Of a DNA stretch of 30,184 nucleotides, positions 11,178 to 17,070 are shown in pieces (the stretch's first letter is position 1; each line of letters begins with the position of its first letter). The notes under the pieces were generated by a model. That model saw only the letters and a list, made by a program, of their open reading frames with translations. It did not search any database and had not been told where the DNA came from. The DNA lies in IMG/VR virus record IMGVR_UViG_3300048549_001258, positions 1-30,184 of that record. One strand, 5' to 3'. Made by a program: the position numbers and the translations under genes. Origin of the DNA: a virus.

Positions 11178-11211
11178 GAGGTCCTTACAATTCAGTCGGG
11201 ACCTCTTTTTT
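11178..11211 (+). terminator. Intrinsic terminator
   Basis: GAGGTCC (11178-11184)/GGACCTC (11199-11205), followed by T6. Confidence 0.9.
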
Positions 11212-11318
11212 CGCCCAAATACATTAGATCGTTTAAATAAGATGCAAATATATATTATTGAACTACATCATATATATGAGTTGGTATCATATGTAGGTGA
11301 TCACATGTTCACTACTAT

Positions 11319-11362
11319 ACTAGGTGATTTACCCTAGTAAATTATTTTTATCTTTTTTCGCT
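11319..11362 (+). repeat. 44-bp promoter-upstream repeat, copy 1
   Basis: Identical over 44 bp to 11909-11952. It starts with the operator-like TAGGTG-ATTT-ACCCTA (11321-11336) and continues into an A/T-rich block ending TTTTTTCGCT, 6 bp before the -35 box. The two copies regulate the DUF3846 gene and the 12029 gene. Confidence 0.85.
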
Positions 11363-11368
11363 GTTAGC

Positions 11369-11419
11369 TTGACATGTCTATTATAAATGCCAGTATTTAG
11401 ATCATAGCAATTAAGCTAT
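11369..11419 (+). promoter_or_regulatory. Promoter with 5'-terminal hairpin
   Basis: TTGACA (11369-11374), weak -10 (CAGTAT at 11391). The expected +1 is at ATAGC-AATTAA-GCTAT (11404-11419). Confidence 0.65.
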
Positions 11420-11438
11420 ATTAAACCATATAAAAAAC

Positions 11439-11768
11439 ATGACCAAAGCAATACTACTAGACCCACAAACATCCTCAATCATGCCAACAGAAGTTGGCGA
11501 CTTCGAGGACATCCAGCGCAAGATTGGATGCCGCTGTTTCTCTTGCATTAACTTCCCAGATGGCAAGCACGTCGCCTATGTCGATGACGAGGGTCTCATC
11601 AATGGCACTGAATACGGTACAATGTTCAATGATGAAATTTACCCAGAACCTTTGATGGGAAAGATCTTGATCATTGGAACTAACGGTGCAGGTGAAGACG
11701 TCGATTGCACGATCAAGGGATCAGAATTGCAAGACTTGATCGAAGGGATCGTCCGACTTAAACACTAG
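11439..11768 (+). CDS. DUF3846 family protein
   Basis: The 109-aa protein starts MTKAILLDPQTSSIMPTEVG, then DIQRKIGCRC, INFPDGKHVAYVDDEGLING, and GKILIIGTNGAGED. This follows the DUF3846 pattern (KAxLxDP, then a GC-x-hydrophobic strand, then a VDxEGxxxG loop, then a GxxLIxG strand), a family common in phage and plasmid early regions with no known function. Length fits. It is a single-gene unit with the duplicated 44-bp upstream element and a strong terminator. Confidence 0.75.
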   Translation: MTKAILLDPQTSSIMPTEVGDFEDIQRKIGCRCFSCINFPDGKHVAYVDDEGLINGTEYGTMFNDEIYPEPLMGKILIIGTNGAGEDVDCTIKGSELQDLIEGIVRLKH

Positions 11769-11777
11769 TCATGTTCT

Positions 11778-11810
11778 GGGGGAGTCGGCAAATGGTCGGC
11801 TCCCCCTTTT
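11778..11810 (+). terminator. Intrinsic terminator
   Basis: GGGGGAG (11778-11784)/CTCCCCC (11800-11806), then TTTT. AAATA decamers follow at 11812-11842. Confidence 0.85.
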
Positions 11811-11847
11811 CTTGCCAAATATCCAAATATCATTCAAATATATATTA

Positions 11848-11895
11848 ATGATCATAATTGCCTTACTATTACTAGTCATTTTCTTGTTTAGGTGA
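11848..11895 (+). CDS. Hydrophobic micropeptide, 15 aa
   Basis: The predicted peptide is MIIIALLLLVIFLFR, a bare hydrophobic helix with one basic end, right after AAATA decamers. Fifth member of the hydrophobic micro-ORF type; translation unproven. Confidence 0.35.
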   Translation: MIIIALLLLVIFLFR

Positions 11896-11908
11896 ACGCC
11901 TTATTTTA

Positions 11909-11952
11909 ACTAGGTGATTTACCCTAGTAAATTATTTTTATCTTTTTTCGCT
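11909..11952 (+). repeat. 44-bp promoter-upstream repeat, copy 2
   Basis: Identical to 11319-11362, including the 16-bp operator-like element (11911-11926). It lies 6 bp upstream of the -35 box at 11959. Confidence 0.85.
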
Positions 11953-11958
11953 ATGCGC

Positions 11959-12009
11959 TTGACTCAATCATTTTAAACTGCATTCTTTATATCATAGCAA
12001 TGAAGCTAT
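11959..12009 (+). promoter_or_regulatory. Promoter with 5'-terminal hairpin
   Basis: TTGACT (11959-11964), 16-bp spacer, CATTCT (11981-11986). The expected +1 is at ATAGC-AATGAA-GCTAT (11994-12009). Confidence 0.7.
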
Positions 12010-12028
12010 AAAAAACCATATCATATAA

Positions 12029-12463
12029 ATGAATAAACTAAATGCATTACAATCACTTCGCAAAGGCTCTTTTGCCATTGCTCGAATCATATCAAAAAAG
12101 AAGCCACTTAAAGCCTATGCACAGCATGACATTACAAAAGTTGTGCTTTGCACTGTCCGCACTGGCATTGAATACCGCAATCAAAAAGAAGTTAAGGAAA
12201 GCGGAAAAGAAGTTGGATCACTGCCTTGGGGAGAATGGGAAGCTTACCCTTACTTGATCACTCATAAAGGCAATCGTTACCTTCGCTTGTATATCGGGCA
12301 GTCAATGAAAGTTGTTTACTTTATTGACGGTGTAAAAGTTGCGGCAAATGTTGCTAAGCAAATGTTGCCAAAAAACAAGCCAAGCCAAAAGCCACTTTGC
12401 ATAACGGTAAAAGAAAGTGGTCTTGTAAGCCTTAAGCAAAAAGGAAAGGAGATGATCAAATGA
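12029..12463 (+). CDS. Basic phage protein, unknown
   Basis: The 144-aa protein is basic (many Lys) and starts MNKLNALQSLRKGSFAIARI. Its central GSLPWGEWEAYPYLITHKGN followed by RYLRLYIG resembles a small beta fold seen in hypothetical phage proteins; I cannot name a family. Likely nucleic-acid-binding by charge alone. It shares the 44-bp upstream element and 5' hairpin with the DUF3846 gene, so the two are probably co-regulated. The last codons contain AAGGAGA, the ribosome-binding site of the next gene. Confidence 0.7.
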   Translation: MNKLNALQSLRKGSFAIARIISKKKPLKAYAQHDITKVVLCTVRTGIEYRNQKEVKESGKEVGSLPWGEWEAYPYLITHKGNRYLRLYIGQSMKVVYFIDGVKVAANVAKQMLPKNKPSQKPLCITVKESGLVSLKQKGKEMIK

Positions 12464-12609
12464 AAATTTGGGATTTTATAACTCTTACCTTCTTAGGTAT
12501 ATTGCTTGGACTGGCAATGTTTGTTGGATTAAAACTAGATGATAACGCTCAGCAAATTAAGGAAAGTAAATGGGAAAGATTCGTTGAGATTGATAACGAG
12601 ATAAGATAA
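12460..12609 (+). CDS. Small membrane protein
   Basis: The 49-aa ORF starts MKIWDFITLTFLGILLGLAM, a single transmembrane helix, followed by an acidic cytoplasmic or periplasmic tail (LDDNAQQIKESKWERFVEID). It overlaps the upstream stop (ATGA) and has a good AAGGAGA site, so translation is well supported. Role unknown. It ends the plus-strand early block; a strong terminator follows. Confidence 0.7.
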   Translation: MKIWDFITLTFLGILLGLAMFVGLKLDDNAQQIKESKWERFVEIDNEIR

Positions 12610-12622
12610 GGCAAAGTCAAAC

Positions 12623-12651
12623 GGGGGGTGATTAGGTTCACCCCCCCTTTT
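12623..12651 (+). terminator. Intrinsic terminator
   Basis: GGGGGGTGA (12623-12631)/TCACCCCCC (12638-12646), then T5. Ends the plus-strand early region before the convergent minus-strand genes. Confidence 0.85.
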
Positions 12652-12722
12652 TGCGTTATGTCAACATAAAAAAAAATTTTTTTTTTCGGTGGGGGACCCA
12701 ACATATATCAAACGAAACGGCA

Positions 12723-12776
12723 AAAGTCACTTTTATACCCGCTCCTTACAAAGTCACTTTTATACCCGCTTCTTTA
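12723..12776. repeat. Tandem 27-bp repeat
   Basis: Two units start with AAAGTCACTTTTATACCCGC at 12723 and 12750. They lie between the two convergent terminators. Possible binding site or replication/transcription boundary; no gene in 12,652-12,850. Confidence 0.75.
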
Positions 12777-12797
12777 TAGCCCCCCTTTTGGCATACC

Positions 12798-12820
12798 AAA
12801 AAAAGGGAGCAACTGCCCCC
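12798..12820 (-). terminator. Intrinsic terminator for minus-strand genes
   Basis: On the minus strand GGGGGCA-GT-TGCTCCC is followed by T7 (12798-12804 read as A on plus). It closes the 14286-12851 unit. Confidence 0.8.
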
Positions 12821-12850
12821 TTGATTTGAAATCTGGAAAAATCCCGCCTG

Positions 12851-13405
12851 TTAATTTTCCCCCAGGGAAAAGACTATATTGTCTAGTGCATCTATGATGT
12901 GTTTCTCACAATTTGTAATGTCTCCGTAGTGGGGCCATGAAACGAGGTGATTTGCTTTATTTCTCAGCACCTGATCATGTTTTTCCTCTAGTGTATTGGC
13001 TGGCATGACTCCGACCTTCTCGATATAAATGACTGGTGCGCCTATTGCCTTTAGTGCATCAATTTCGATGGGGAACCTAACATCTGGTATAATGCCGCGG
13101 GAGGCGGCGGTCGAAAGAGCCTTGTCGAGCCATATGGTGTCGCCGAATCTCTTTTTCATGGATTGTCCGTATTCGACCAAGATGGGGCGAATAATTTCTT
13201 TTTCGAGTGGGACCTCGGTAAATGCCGAAATGCCGAAGTGTTTTTGTAGGAAGGGGTCGCAGTCTGATTTTAGTTCCTTGGCAAATGAAACTATTTTCAT
13301 GTCGTCGCCCCAGCGCTTCATAAATTCCTGCTGCAAAATTTTTGCTGCCGTGTCTTTGCCAGCGCGAGCAAAGCCAGCGATGCCGATTAGTTTAGGTCGT
13401 AACAT
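12851..13405 (-). CDS. Deoxynucleoside monophosphate kinase
   Basis: The 184-aa protein starts MLRPKLIGIAGFARAGKDTA, with a P-loop G-x4-GKDT at residues 11-19. It has downstream LVEYGQSMKKRFGDTIW and IIPDVRFPIEIDALKAIG blocks. This is the pattern of phage T4 gp1-like dNMP kinases, which phosphorylate dNMPs to dNDPs with ATP for phage DNA synthesis in the cytoplasm. DVRFPIE and a later EKHD region carry the usual acidic and basic residues. Length is somewhat shorter than T4 gp1. The start overlaps the end of the upstream gene by 19 nt; a longer reading from 13459 runs deep into that gene and is rejected. It is last in a four-gene minus-strand unit. Confidence 0.8.
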   Translation of the reverse strand: MLRPKLIGIAGFARAGKDTAAKILQQEFMKRWGDDMKIVSFAKELKSDCDPFLQKHFGISAFTEVPLEKEIIRPILVEYGQSMKKRFGDTIWLDKALSTAASRGIIPDVRFPIEIDALKAIGAPVIYIEKVGVMPANTLEEKHDQVLRNKANHLVSWPHYGDITNCEKHIIDALDNIVFSLGEN

Positions 13406-13617
13406 ATGATGAACCCCTTTCCGTTTGGCTGAACTCCCATTACGTTGTAGTCGATCCACTCTATGGCTTCTTCGCTACTCATTTGTTCACTAAAATGCTC
13501 ATACATTTTTGCATATGAGTAAATTAAAATCCCCTCATCGTCGTGGCCAAGAACGCAATCGTCCAGACCCTCCAGAATTAGAGCCTCTTCATGAAGCATG
13601 TCTATATCTATATTCAT
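13387..13617 (-). CDS. Small acidic conserved phage protein
   Basis: The 76-aa protein contains LEGLDDCVLGHDDEGILIYS followed by YAKMYEHF, then MSSEEAIEWIDYNVMGVQPN and FIICYDLN. I recall many phage proteins with the same order (DDxxxGxDxxGxxxYS, SEEEAIEWxxYN, a final xxYD), all of unknown function. It lies between the nuclease-like gene (5-nt gap) and the kinase (19-nt overlap), in one transcription unit. Confidence 0.75.
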   Translation of the reverse strand: MNIDIDMLHEEALILEGLDDCVLGHDDEGILIYSYAKMYEHFSEQMSSEEAIEWIDYNVMGVQPNGKGFIICYDLN

Positions 13618-13622
13618 AATTA

Positions 13623-14090
13623 TTAATCTTTAAATTTTCTCAATTGTTCCTGTTCGAGACAGTAGCCTTCGCCATGTCCAAGATTCTTAATATTTTCCTT
13701 TTTGATTAGGTCCTTTTTAAAAGCCCATCCTGGAAATGTTACTGTGCTATTTTCTATAGTAGCCAATACATACATGTCAACATCATTATTTACTTTCATG
13801 GTAGATAGTAGTTTGCCGTTTTTGTATTTAGTAGACTTAATGTCGTAGCGATATCCCTTATAGACACCATCCTCGCTGCCGCTCCTTGGTGTGAGTCCAA
13901 GGTCTGGGAATGTGTTAAAATGCTTGGAGAAGGCATATTCTGCCATAAGTCCCATAACGTCTGCTTCGGAGCCGTCTTGATCCCCCATCTTTGCGTCCTT
14001 TACGCCAGCACTTCTGGCAATAAGAGATCTCATTCTGCCAATAATTTGACAGACTGTCACTTCGTCTGGATTTAGTTTTACTTTTATCAT
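13623..14090 (-). CDS. PD-(D/E)XK nuclease-like protein
   Basis: The 155-aa protein has a helix with Glu51 (GLMAEYAFSKHF), then SGSEDGVYKGYRYDIKSTKY with Asp74, Asp83 and Lys85. The D-I-K triplet after a glycine-rich turn and the earlier helix glutamate match the PD-(D/E)XK nuclease core. The C-terminal part has YVLATIENSTVTFPGWAF, typical of strands following the core. A nuclease or restriction-type activity is likely but the substrate is unknown. The start at 14090 lies 1 nt after the upstream stop; a longer reading from 14129 overlaps that gene and is rejected. It neighbours dNMP kinase, so a role in nucleotide salvage from host DNA is plausible. Confidence 0.55.
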   Translation of the reverse strand: MIKVKLNPDEVTVCQIIGRMRSLIARSAGVKDAKMGDQDGSEADVMGLMAEYAFSKHFNTFPDLGLTPRSGSEDGVYKGYRYDIKSTKYKNGKLLSTMKVNNDVDMYVLATIENSTVTFPGWAFKKDLIKKENIKNLGHGEGYCLEQEQLRKFKD

Positions 14091-14091
14091 A

Positions 14092-14286
14092 TTAAACGTA
14101 ATTATGATTGTGTTGGCGAATTGTATCAATAAGATTTGAATTAATTTTATATTGAATATTCATCTGGTCTTGCAAGATTTTGATGGACTTCTGATTCTTA
14201 TTTAGTTGCCAGCTCAAATGAAAGATGGCCCCGATTAGGGTGATGATTGCAATCGTGCAAATTGTAATAGGTCTATTTTTATTCAT
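14092..14286 (-). CDS. Small single-pass membrane protein
   Basis: The 64-aa protein starts MNKNRPITICTIAIITLIGA, one transmembrane helix with a basic N-terminus (inside), followed by a polar helical domain (NKNQKSIKILQDQMNIQYK) with coiled-coil character. Topology resembles small phage lysis or membrane-anchor proteins, but no family is recognised. The longer reading from 14343 runs into tRNA-Arg and is rejected. It is first in the minus-strand protein unit, directly downstream of tRNA-Arg. Confidence 0.65.
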   Translation of the reverse strand: MNKNRPITICTIAIITLIGAIFHLSWQLNKNQKSIKILQDQMNIQYKINSNLIDTIRQHNHNYV

Positions 14287-14308
14287 GTTTTTCAGTTTAT
14301 TTTTTAAA

Positions 14309-14383
14309 TGGTAGCTCCACCAGGAATCGAACCTGGAACGCAAGATTAGAAATCATGTGTTATATCCGTTTAACTATAGAGCC
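14309..14383 (-). tRNA. tRNA-Arg (UCU)
   Basis: Acceptor GGCTCTA/TGGAGCT (with G-U wobbles), D-stem GTTA/TAAC, anticodon loop TTTCTAA, T-arm CCAGG-TTCGATT-CCTGG, A73, encoded CCA. One U-U mismatch in the anticodon stem. Reads AGA, a preferred codon in this AT-rich phage. Confidence 0.85.
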
Positions 14384-14491
14384 GAAATTATTTTCACCTG
14401 AGAGCCACTATTATCTCTCACATTCAGGGTTTTTCTAGGTTTCAATGCATCCCCATTAGGTGGTAAGCAATACGCAAAGATACTGATAGAG

Positions 14492-14573
14492 TTTCCATTG
14501 TTTCGGACTCGAACCGTTCGTCGCAAACCAACCGCTAAATCGGTTTACTTTCTCTTTGTAATGCGGTGAAAAA
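14492..14573 (-). ncRNA. Degenerate tRNA-like gene
   Basis: The T-arm core ACGG-TTCGAGT-CCG is canonical, and an AACCG/CGGTT hairpin with TTTAG lies at the anticodon position. The acceptor strands do not pair well, no CCA is present, and the anticodon loop is not 7 nt. First element after the minus promoter at 14624. It is either a pseudo-tRNA or a derived small RNA. The spacer 14384-14491 holds only short hairpins. Confidence 0.35.
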
Positions 14574-14575
14574 AT

Positions 14576-14624
14576 TGTTAAAGAACTATGCAATGTACTA
14601 TGTACTATTTTTGATACTTGTCAA
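14576..14624 (-). promoter_or_regulatory. Minus-strand promoter plus boxA
   Basis: Read on minus: TTGACA (14624-14619), 16-bp spacer, CATAGT (14602-14597). The transcript then starts ATAGTTCTTTAACA, with boxA GTTCTTTAACA at 14586-14576. Drives the tRNA-like gene, tRNA-Arg and probably the minus-strand protein genes. Confidence 0.7.
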
Positions 14625-14631
14625 CAAAAAA

Positions 14632-14641
14632 TAGTGTAATT
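14632..14641 (+). promoter_or_regulatory. Late-promoter-like motif TAGTGTAATT
   Basis: Matches TAGTGTAATA at 17571 and 19458 in 9 of 10 positions and lies 7 nt before the ATG at 14648. Confidence 0.5.
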
Positions 14642-14647
14642 CTTTGT

Positions 14648-14989
14648 ATGGTCGATTTAAATGAAAATACAAATGTCAATATACCTTTAAGGAACTTACT
14701 GGGATTAATATTTGCAGTAGCTGTTTCTGTTACTGGATACGTGAATCTTACCTCGCGAATTACTCAATTAGAACATGGTAGACAAATTACTAACGTCGAG
14801 GTATCGATGAATAGTGAATTCAGAGTCAAATGGCCTCGCGGTGAGTTAGGGGCTTTGCCAGCTGATGCTAATCAGGATCTTAGATTAAACTATATCGAGA
14901 AACGCTTAGAAATGGTTGATGGGCTTTCCCGCGAATTAGAAATTGAAGTTCATAAGGCCAAAGTTGAATCTGAAGCTGTAGATAATTAA
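14648..14989 (+). CDS. Small membrane protein, possibly late
   Basis: The 113-aa protein starts MVDLNENTNVNIPLRNLLGL and has one transmembrane helix (GLIFAVAVSVTGYVNL). A likely extracytoplasmic domain follows (RVKWPRGELGALPADANQDL) and a C-terminal acidic coiled coil. The ATG at 14648 is chosen because the late-type motif at 14632 would place +1 there; a TTG at 14618 is rejected. Together with the next ORF it forms a two-gene plus-strand island inside the minus-strand tRNA array. Small late membrane proteins often act in lysis or virion assembly; this is inference. Confidence 0.65.
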   Translation: MVDLNENTNVNIPLRNLLGLIFAVAVSVTGYVNLTSRITQLEHGRQITNVEVSMNSEFRVKWPRGELGALPADANQDLRLNYIEKRLEMVDGLSRELEIEVHKAKVESEAVDN

Positions 14990-15003
14990 AGATAGTGGAT
15001 CCT

Positions 15004-15162
15004 ATGAATGAGTTATTAAATATCCTGATATCTTTATGGCCTGTCTTTGTTGGGTTTATAGGCTTGATTGTTGTATTATCTAAGATGCATTACAATATAG
15101 AAAACTTAACAGAGAAGGTAAAAGTTCTTTTCGATTTTCATAACGAAAGAAAAGATAGATAA
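15004..15162 (+). CDS. Small membrane protein
   Basis: The 52-aa ORF starts MNELLNILISLWPVFVGFIG, a transmembrane segment, followed by an amphipathic, charged helix (IENLTEKVKVLFDFHNERKD). It lies 14 nt after the previous gene and probably shares its mRNA. Size and topology resemble small phage holin-associated proteins; no family is identified. It ends 7 nt before tRNA-Met on the opposite strand. Confidence 0.6.
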   Translation: MNELLNILISLWPVFVGFIGLIVVLSKMHYNIENLTEKVKVLFDFHNERKDR

Positions 15163-15169
15163 TTAAAAA

Positions 15170-15244
15170 TGGTGGACCCTGAGAATTACGATATCTCGAC
15201 CTAACCATTATGAGTGGTTTGCTCTTCCTCTGAGCTAAGGGTCC
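15170..15244 (-). tRNA. tRNA-Met (CAU)
   Basis: Acceptor GGACCCT/AGGGTCC, D-arm GCTC/AGC, anticodon stem AACCA/TGGTT with loop CTCATAA, A73 and encoded CCA. The T-arm is irregular: loop region ATCGTAA lacks the usual TTC-purine-A, although the outer stem pairs GAGA/TCTC hold. Confidence 0.85.
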
Positions 15245-15941
15245 TAAAAGTGTGAGGGAGCCGACCGCTACGCAGTCCTTATCCTCATTATCAACCCCCG
15301 CCGTCGCAGAGGAATTACAAGCTCAATCTAAACACCAATATAAGATTTGATCAGATTCTTATGTTTTTTTCGCCAAATTATGCATATACTCTATGATATA
15401 GGAGTCTTTCGACTCTCACGGCACATATGTCCGAATTTTGTCATAGAGTGCAGAGGCATGGCAGGTCTACTTTGATAATAGTTAACCCAATAGATGACGT
15501 AGAGAAGTTACCTTGTATGATAAATGATCGATCTAACAGCATGCCGCTCAATCAACGCCTATTCCACAGGCCTCATATCCTAGTACGTTCTACACTACTT
15601 TTTTAGTTTCCCCCCATTGGAATGGTGGATCATTACCCAATACTCCTCAAAGCATTGGAACTATTAAATTGATCAGCAGTGAGCAATAGCCTACATCACT
15701 TGCACTGCTGGATATGTTAACGTGTTTGCTCCTCACGATACCGATTTGACGACCTATGACAGAGCGGTATGTTCTCTGCTTTTTCTCCTGTAGTGTGCAT
15801 CATCAAGGCTACTTAGATGAGAGGCATTAGGGGTCAAAATGAAAGAAAGGCCCCAGCAGGGAGTGATCAACTCTGCTGCTCCTTGTTGATTCAAGGAGTA
15901 AATCATCTCTGCTCGTATGCAGTAGAGGATGTAGGACAAGG
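15245..15941 (-). other. 697-nt non-coding, hairpin-rich segment in tRNA array
   Basis: No credible ORF or canonical tRNA. Clear stems include CAGCAGTG...CACTGCTG (perfect 8 bp, in 15670-15710), GAGTC-TTT-CGACTC near 15410, CCTTG...CAAGG near 15880 and CATC-TCT-GC/GC-AGTAGA-GGATG near 15905. This density of stems suggests structured RNA transcribed with the tRNAs. Confidence 0.5.
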
Positions 15942-16018
15942 TGGCAGGTTCGGCAGGATTTGAACCTGCGAATGACTGGATCAAAACCAGTTGTGTTAGG
16001 CCACTTCACCACGAACCA
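15942..16018 (-). tRNA. tRNA-Gln (UUG)
   Basis: Acceptor TGGTTCG/CGAACCT (weak 1-72 pair, as is common in tRNA-Gln), anticodon stem ACTGG/CCAGT with loop TTTTGAT, T-arm GCAGG-TTCAAAT-CCTGC, G73, encoded CCA. Confidence 0.9.
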
Positions 16019-16024
16019 ATAAAA

Positions 16025-16100
16025 TGGTACACCCTCTGGGACTTGAACCCAGAACCAATTGATTAAAAGTCAACTGCTCTACCGATTGAGCTAAAGGTGC
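16025..16100 (-). tRNA. tRNA-Lys (UUU)
   Basis: Acceptor GCACCTT/AGGGTGT, D-arm GCTC/GAGC, anticodon GTTGA-CTTTTAA-TCAAT, T-arm CTGGG-TTCAAGT-CCCAG, A73, encoded CCA. Confidence 0.92.
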
Positions 16101-16362
16101 TTAATACACAGGATAGGTCGTTACTCCTATTACGGTCTTTGTGGAACTAGGCTTACGATTACCAATCGATCACCATGCTTCTATGCGCTTCGCGTTTTGC
16201 AGTTACGGTCACGAAAATGCCATAGAATTAACCGAGTCGATATTCCGCCTTCCTCGGACGCTGGCCCACGCAGTGTTTCTACTTTCAACACCGCCTGTGT
16301 AAAATGTACCCAGCCTTTATGATCATTCAATGAAGAAGAGGATCACTGGGTGTGTTAAAAAG
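16101..16362 (-). other. Non-coding hairpin-rich spacer
   Basis: No ORF or tRNA. It contains GCGCTTCGCG and a nested stem near the downstream end: ACCCAG/CTGGGT enclosing TGATC/GATCA (about 16310-16352). Confidence 0.45.
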
Positions 16363-16440
16363 CTGTTCAGGCTGGATTCGAACCAGCATTGCCGAAGCAC
16401 GGATTAACAGTCCGCTGTATTACCTATCTACCACTGAACA
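16363..16440 (-). tRNA. tRNA-Asn (GUU)
   Basis: Acceptor TGTTCAG/CTGAACA, anticodon GCGGA-CTGTTAA-TCCGT, T-arm GCTGG-TTCGAAT-CCAGC, G73. CCA is not encoded (CTT follows), so host CCA addition is needed. Confidence 0.88.
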
Positions 16441-16632
16441 ATAAAAAGTTTTGATTCACCCGTTAAACGGTTGAATTTTTACAGACAATAATTACTTGCC
16501 TCCTGTTGTAAGCGCTTACAGAGCAGGGAATCTCGCAGTATACACGGGTCATTCATCATCGTTTAGGTTGCGATCCTATGATGCCGTGACTTCTTTCATT
16601 CTCGCTAATAGAACTTCTGCATGAATCAAATT
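16441..16632 (-). other. Non-coding spacer with LacI-type palindrome
   Basis: Contains TGTAAGCGCTTACA (16507-16520), a perfect 14-bp palindrome extended by CCTG...CAGG. It also has TTCA-CCG-TTAAA-CGG-TTGAA near 16455. It could be an RNA hairpin or an operator for a LacI/GalR-type regulator. No gene seen. Confidence 0.5.
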
Positions 16633-16722
16633 TGGCGGAGAAAGTAGGATTCGAACCTACGGAAGCGATTAAACTTCGACTCTTTAGCAAAGAGCTACCT
16701 TAAACCTCTCAGTCATATCTCC
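16633..16722 (-). tRNA. tRNA-Ser (GCU)
   Basis: Class II tRNA with long variable arm. Acceptor GGAGATA/TTTCTCC, anticodon loop TTGCTAA, T-arm GTAGG-TTCGAAT-CCTAC, G73, encoded CCA. Confidence 0.9.
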
Positions 16723-16727
16723 TTAAA

Positions 16728-16815
16728 TGGCAGAGAGAGTGGGATTTGAACCCACGGATGCTTTCACATCAACAGTTTTCAAGACTGCCGCCTTAAGCCG
16801 CTCAGCCATCTCTCT
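16728..16815 (-). tRNA. tRNA-Ser (UGA)
   Basis: Class II tRNA. Acceptor AGAGAGA/TCTCTCT, anticodon loop CTTGAAA, T-arm GTGGG-TTCAAAT-CCCAC, G73, encoded CCA. Confidence 0.92.
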
Positions 16816-16820
16816 AAAAA

Positions 16821-16896
16821 TGGAGGTCACACTCGGATTTGAACCGAGAAAGGCTGAGTACAAATCAGCTGTTTTGCCAATTAAAACTATGCGACC
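16821..16896 (-). tRNA. tRNA-Thr (UGU)
   Basis: Acceptor GGTCGCA/TGTGACC, anticodon GCTGA-TTTGTAC-TCAGC, T-arm CTCGG-TTCAAAT-CCGAG, T73, encoded CCA. Confidence 0.9.
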
Positions 16897-16900
16897 TAAG

Positions 16901-16975
16901 TACCCCTATGCGGATTCGAACCGCAGTCGCTTGGATGAAAACCAAGTGTCCTAGACCTGGCTAGACGATAGGGGC
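16901..16975 (-). tRNA. tRNA-Glu (UUC)
   Basis: Acceptor GCCCCTA/TAGGGGT, D-arm GTCTAG type, anticodon CTTGG-TTTTCAT-CCAAG, T-arm TGCGG-TTCGAAT-CCGCA, A73. CCA is not encoded. Confidence 0.9.
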
Positions 16976-16981
16976 TTAAAG

Positions 16982-17055
<74 letters not shown>

Positions 17056-17070
17056 ATGGAATAACCGCAA

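Noticed and set aside
10815-12463. DUF932-like status for the neighbouring regulated genes
   Set aside because: They share promoter architecture only; the proteins show no DUF932 blocks.
13029-13409. 126-codon plus-strand ORF
   Set aside because: Antisense of the dNMP kinase gene, whose P-loop and other blocks make the minus strand the coding one.
15754-16012. Two overlapping minus-strand ORFs in the tRNA array
   Set aside because: They run through tRNA-Gln and hairpin-rich DNA and have no protein-like pattern.
16727-16954. 75-codon plus-strand ORF
   Set aside because: Covers three antisense tRNA genes; the peptide is translated tRNA.
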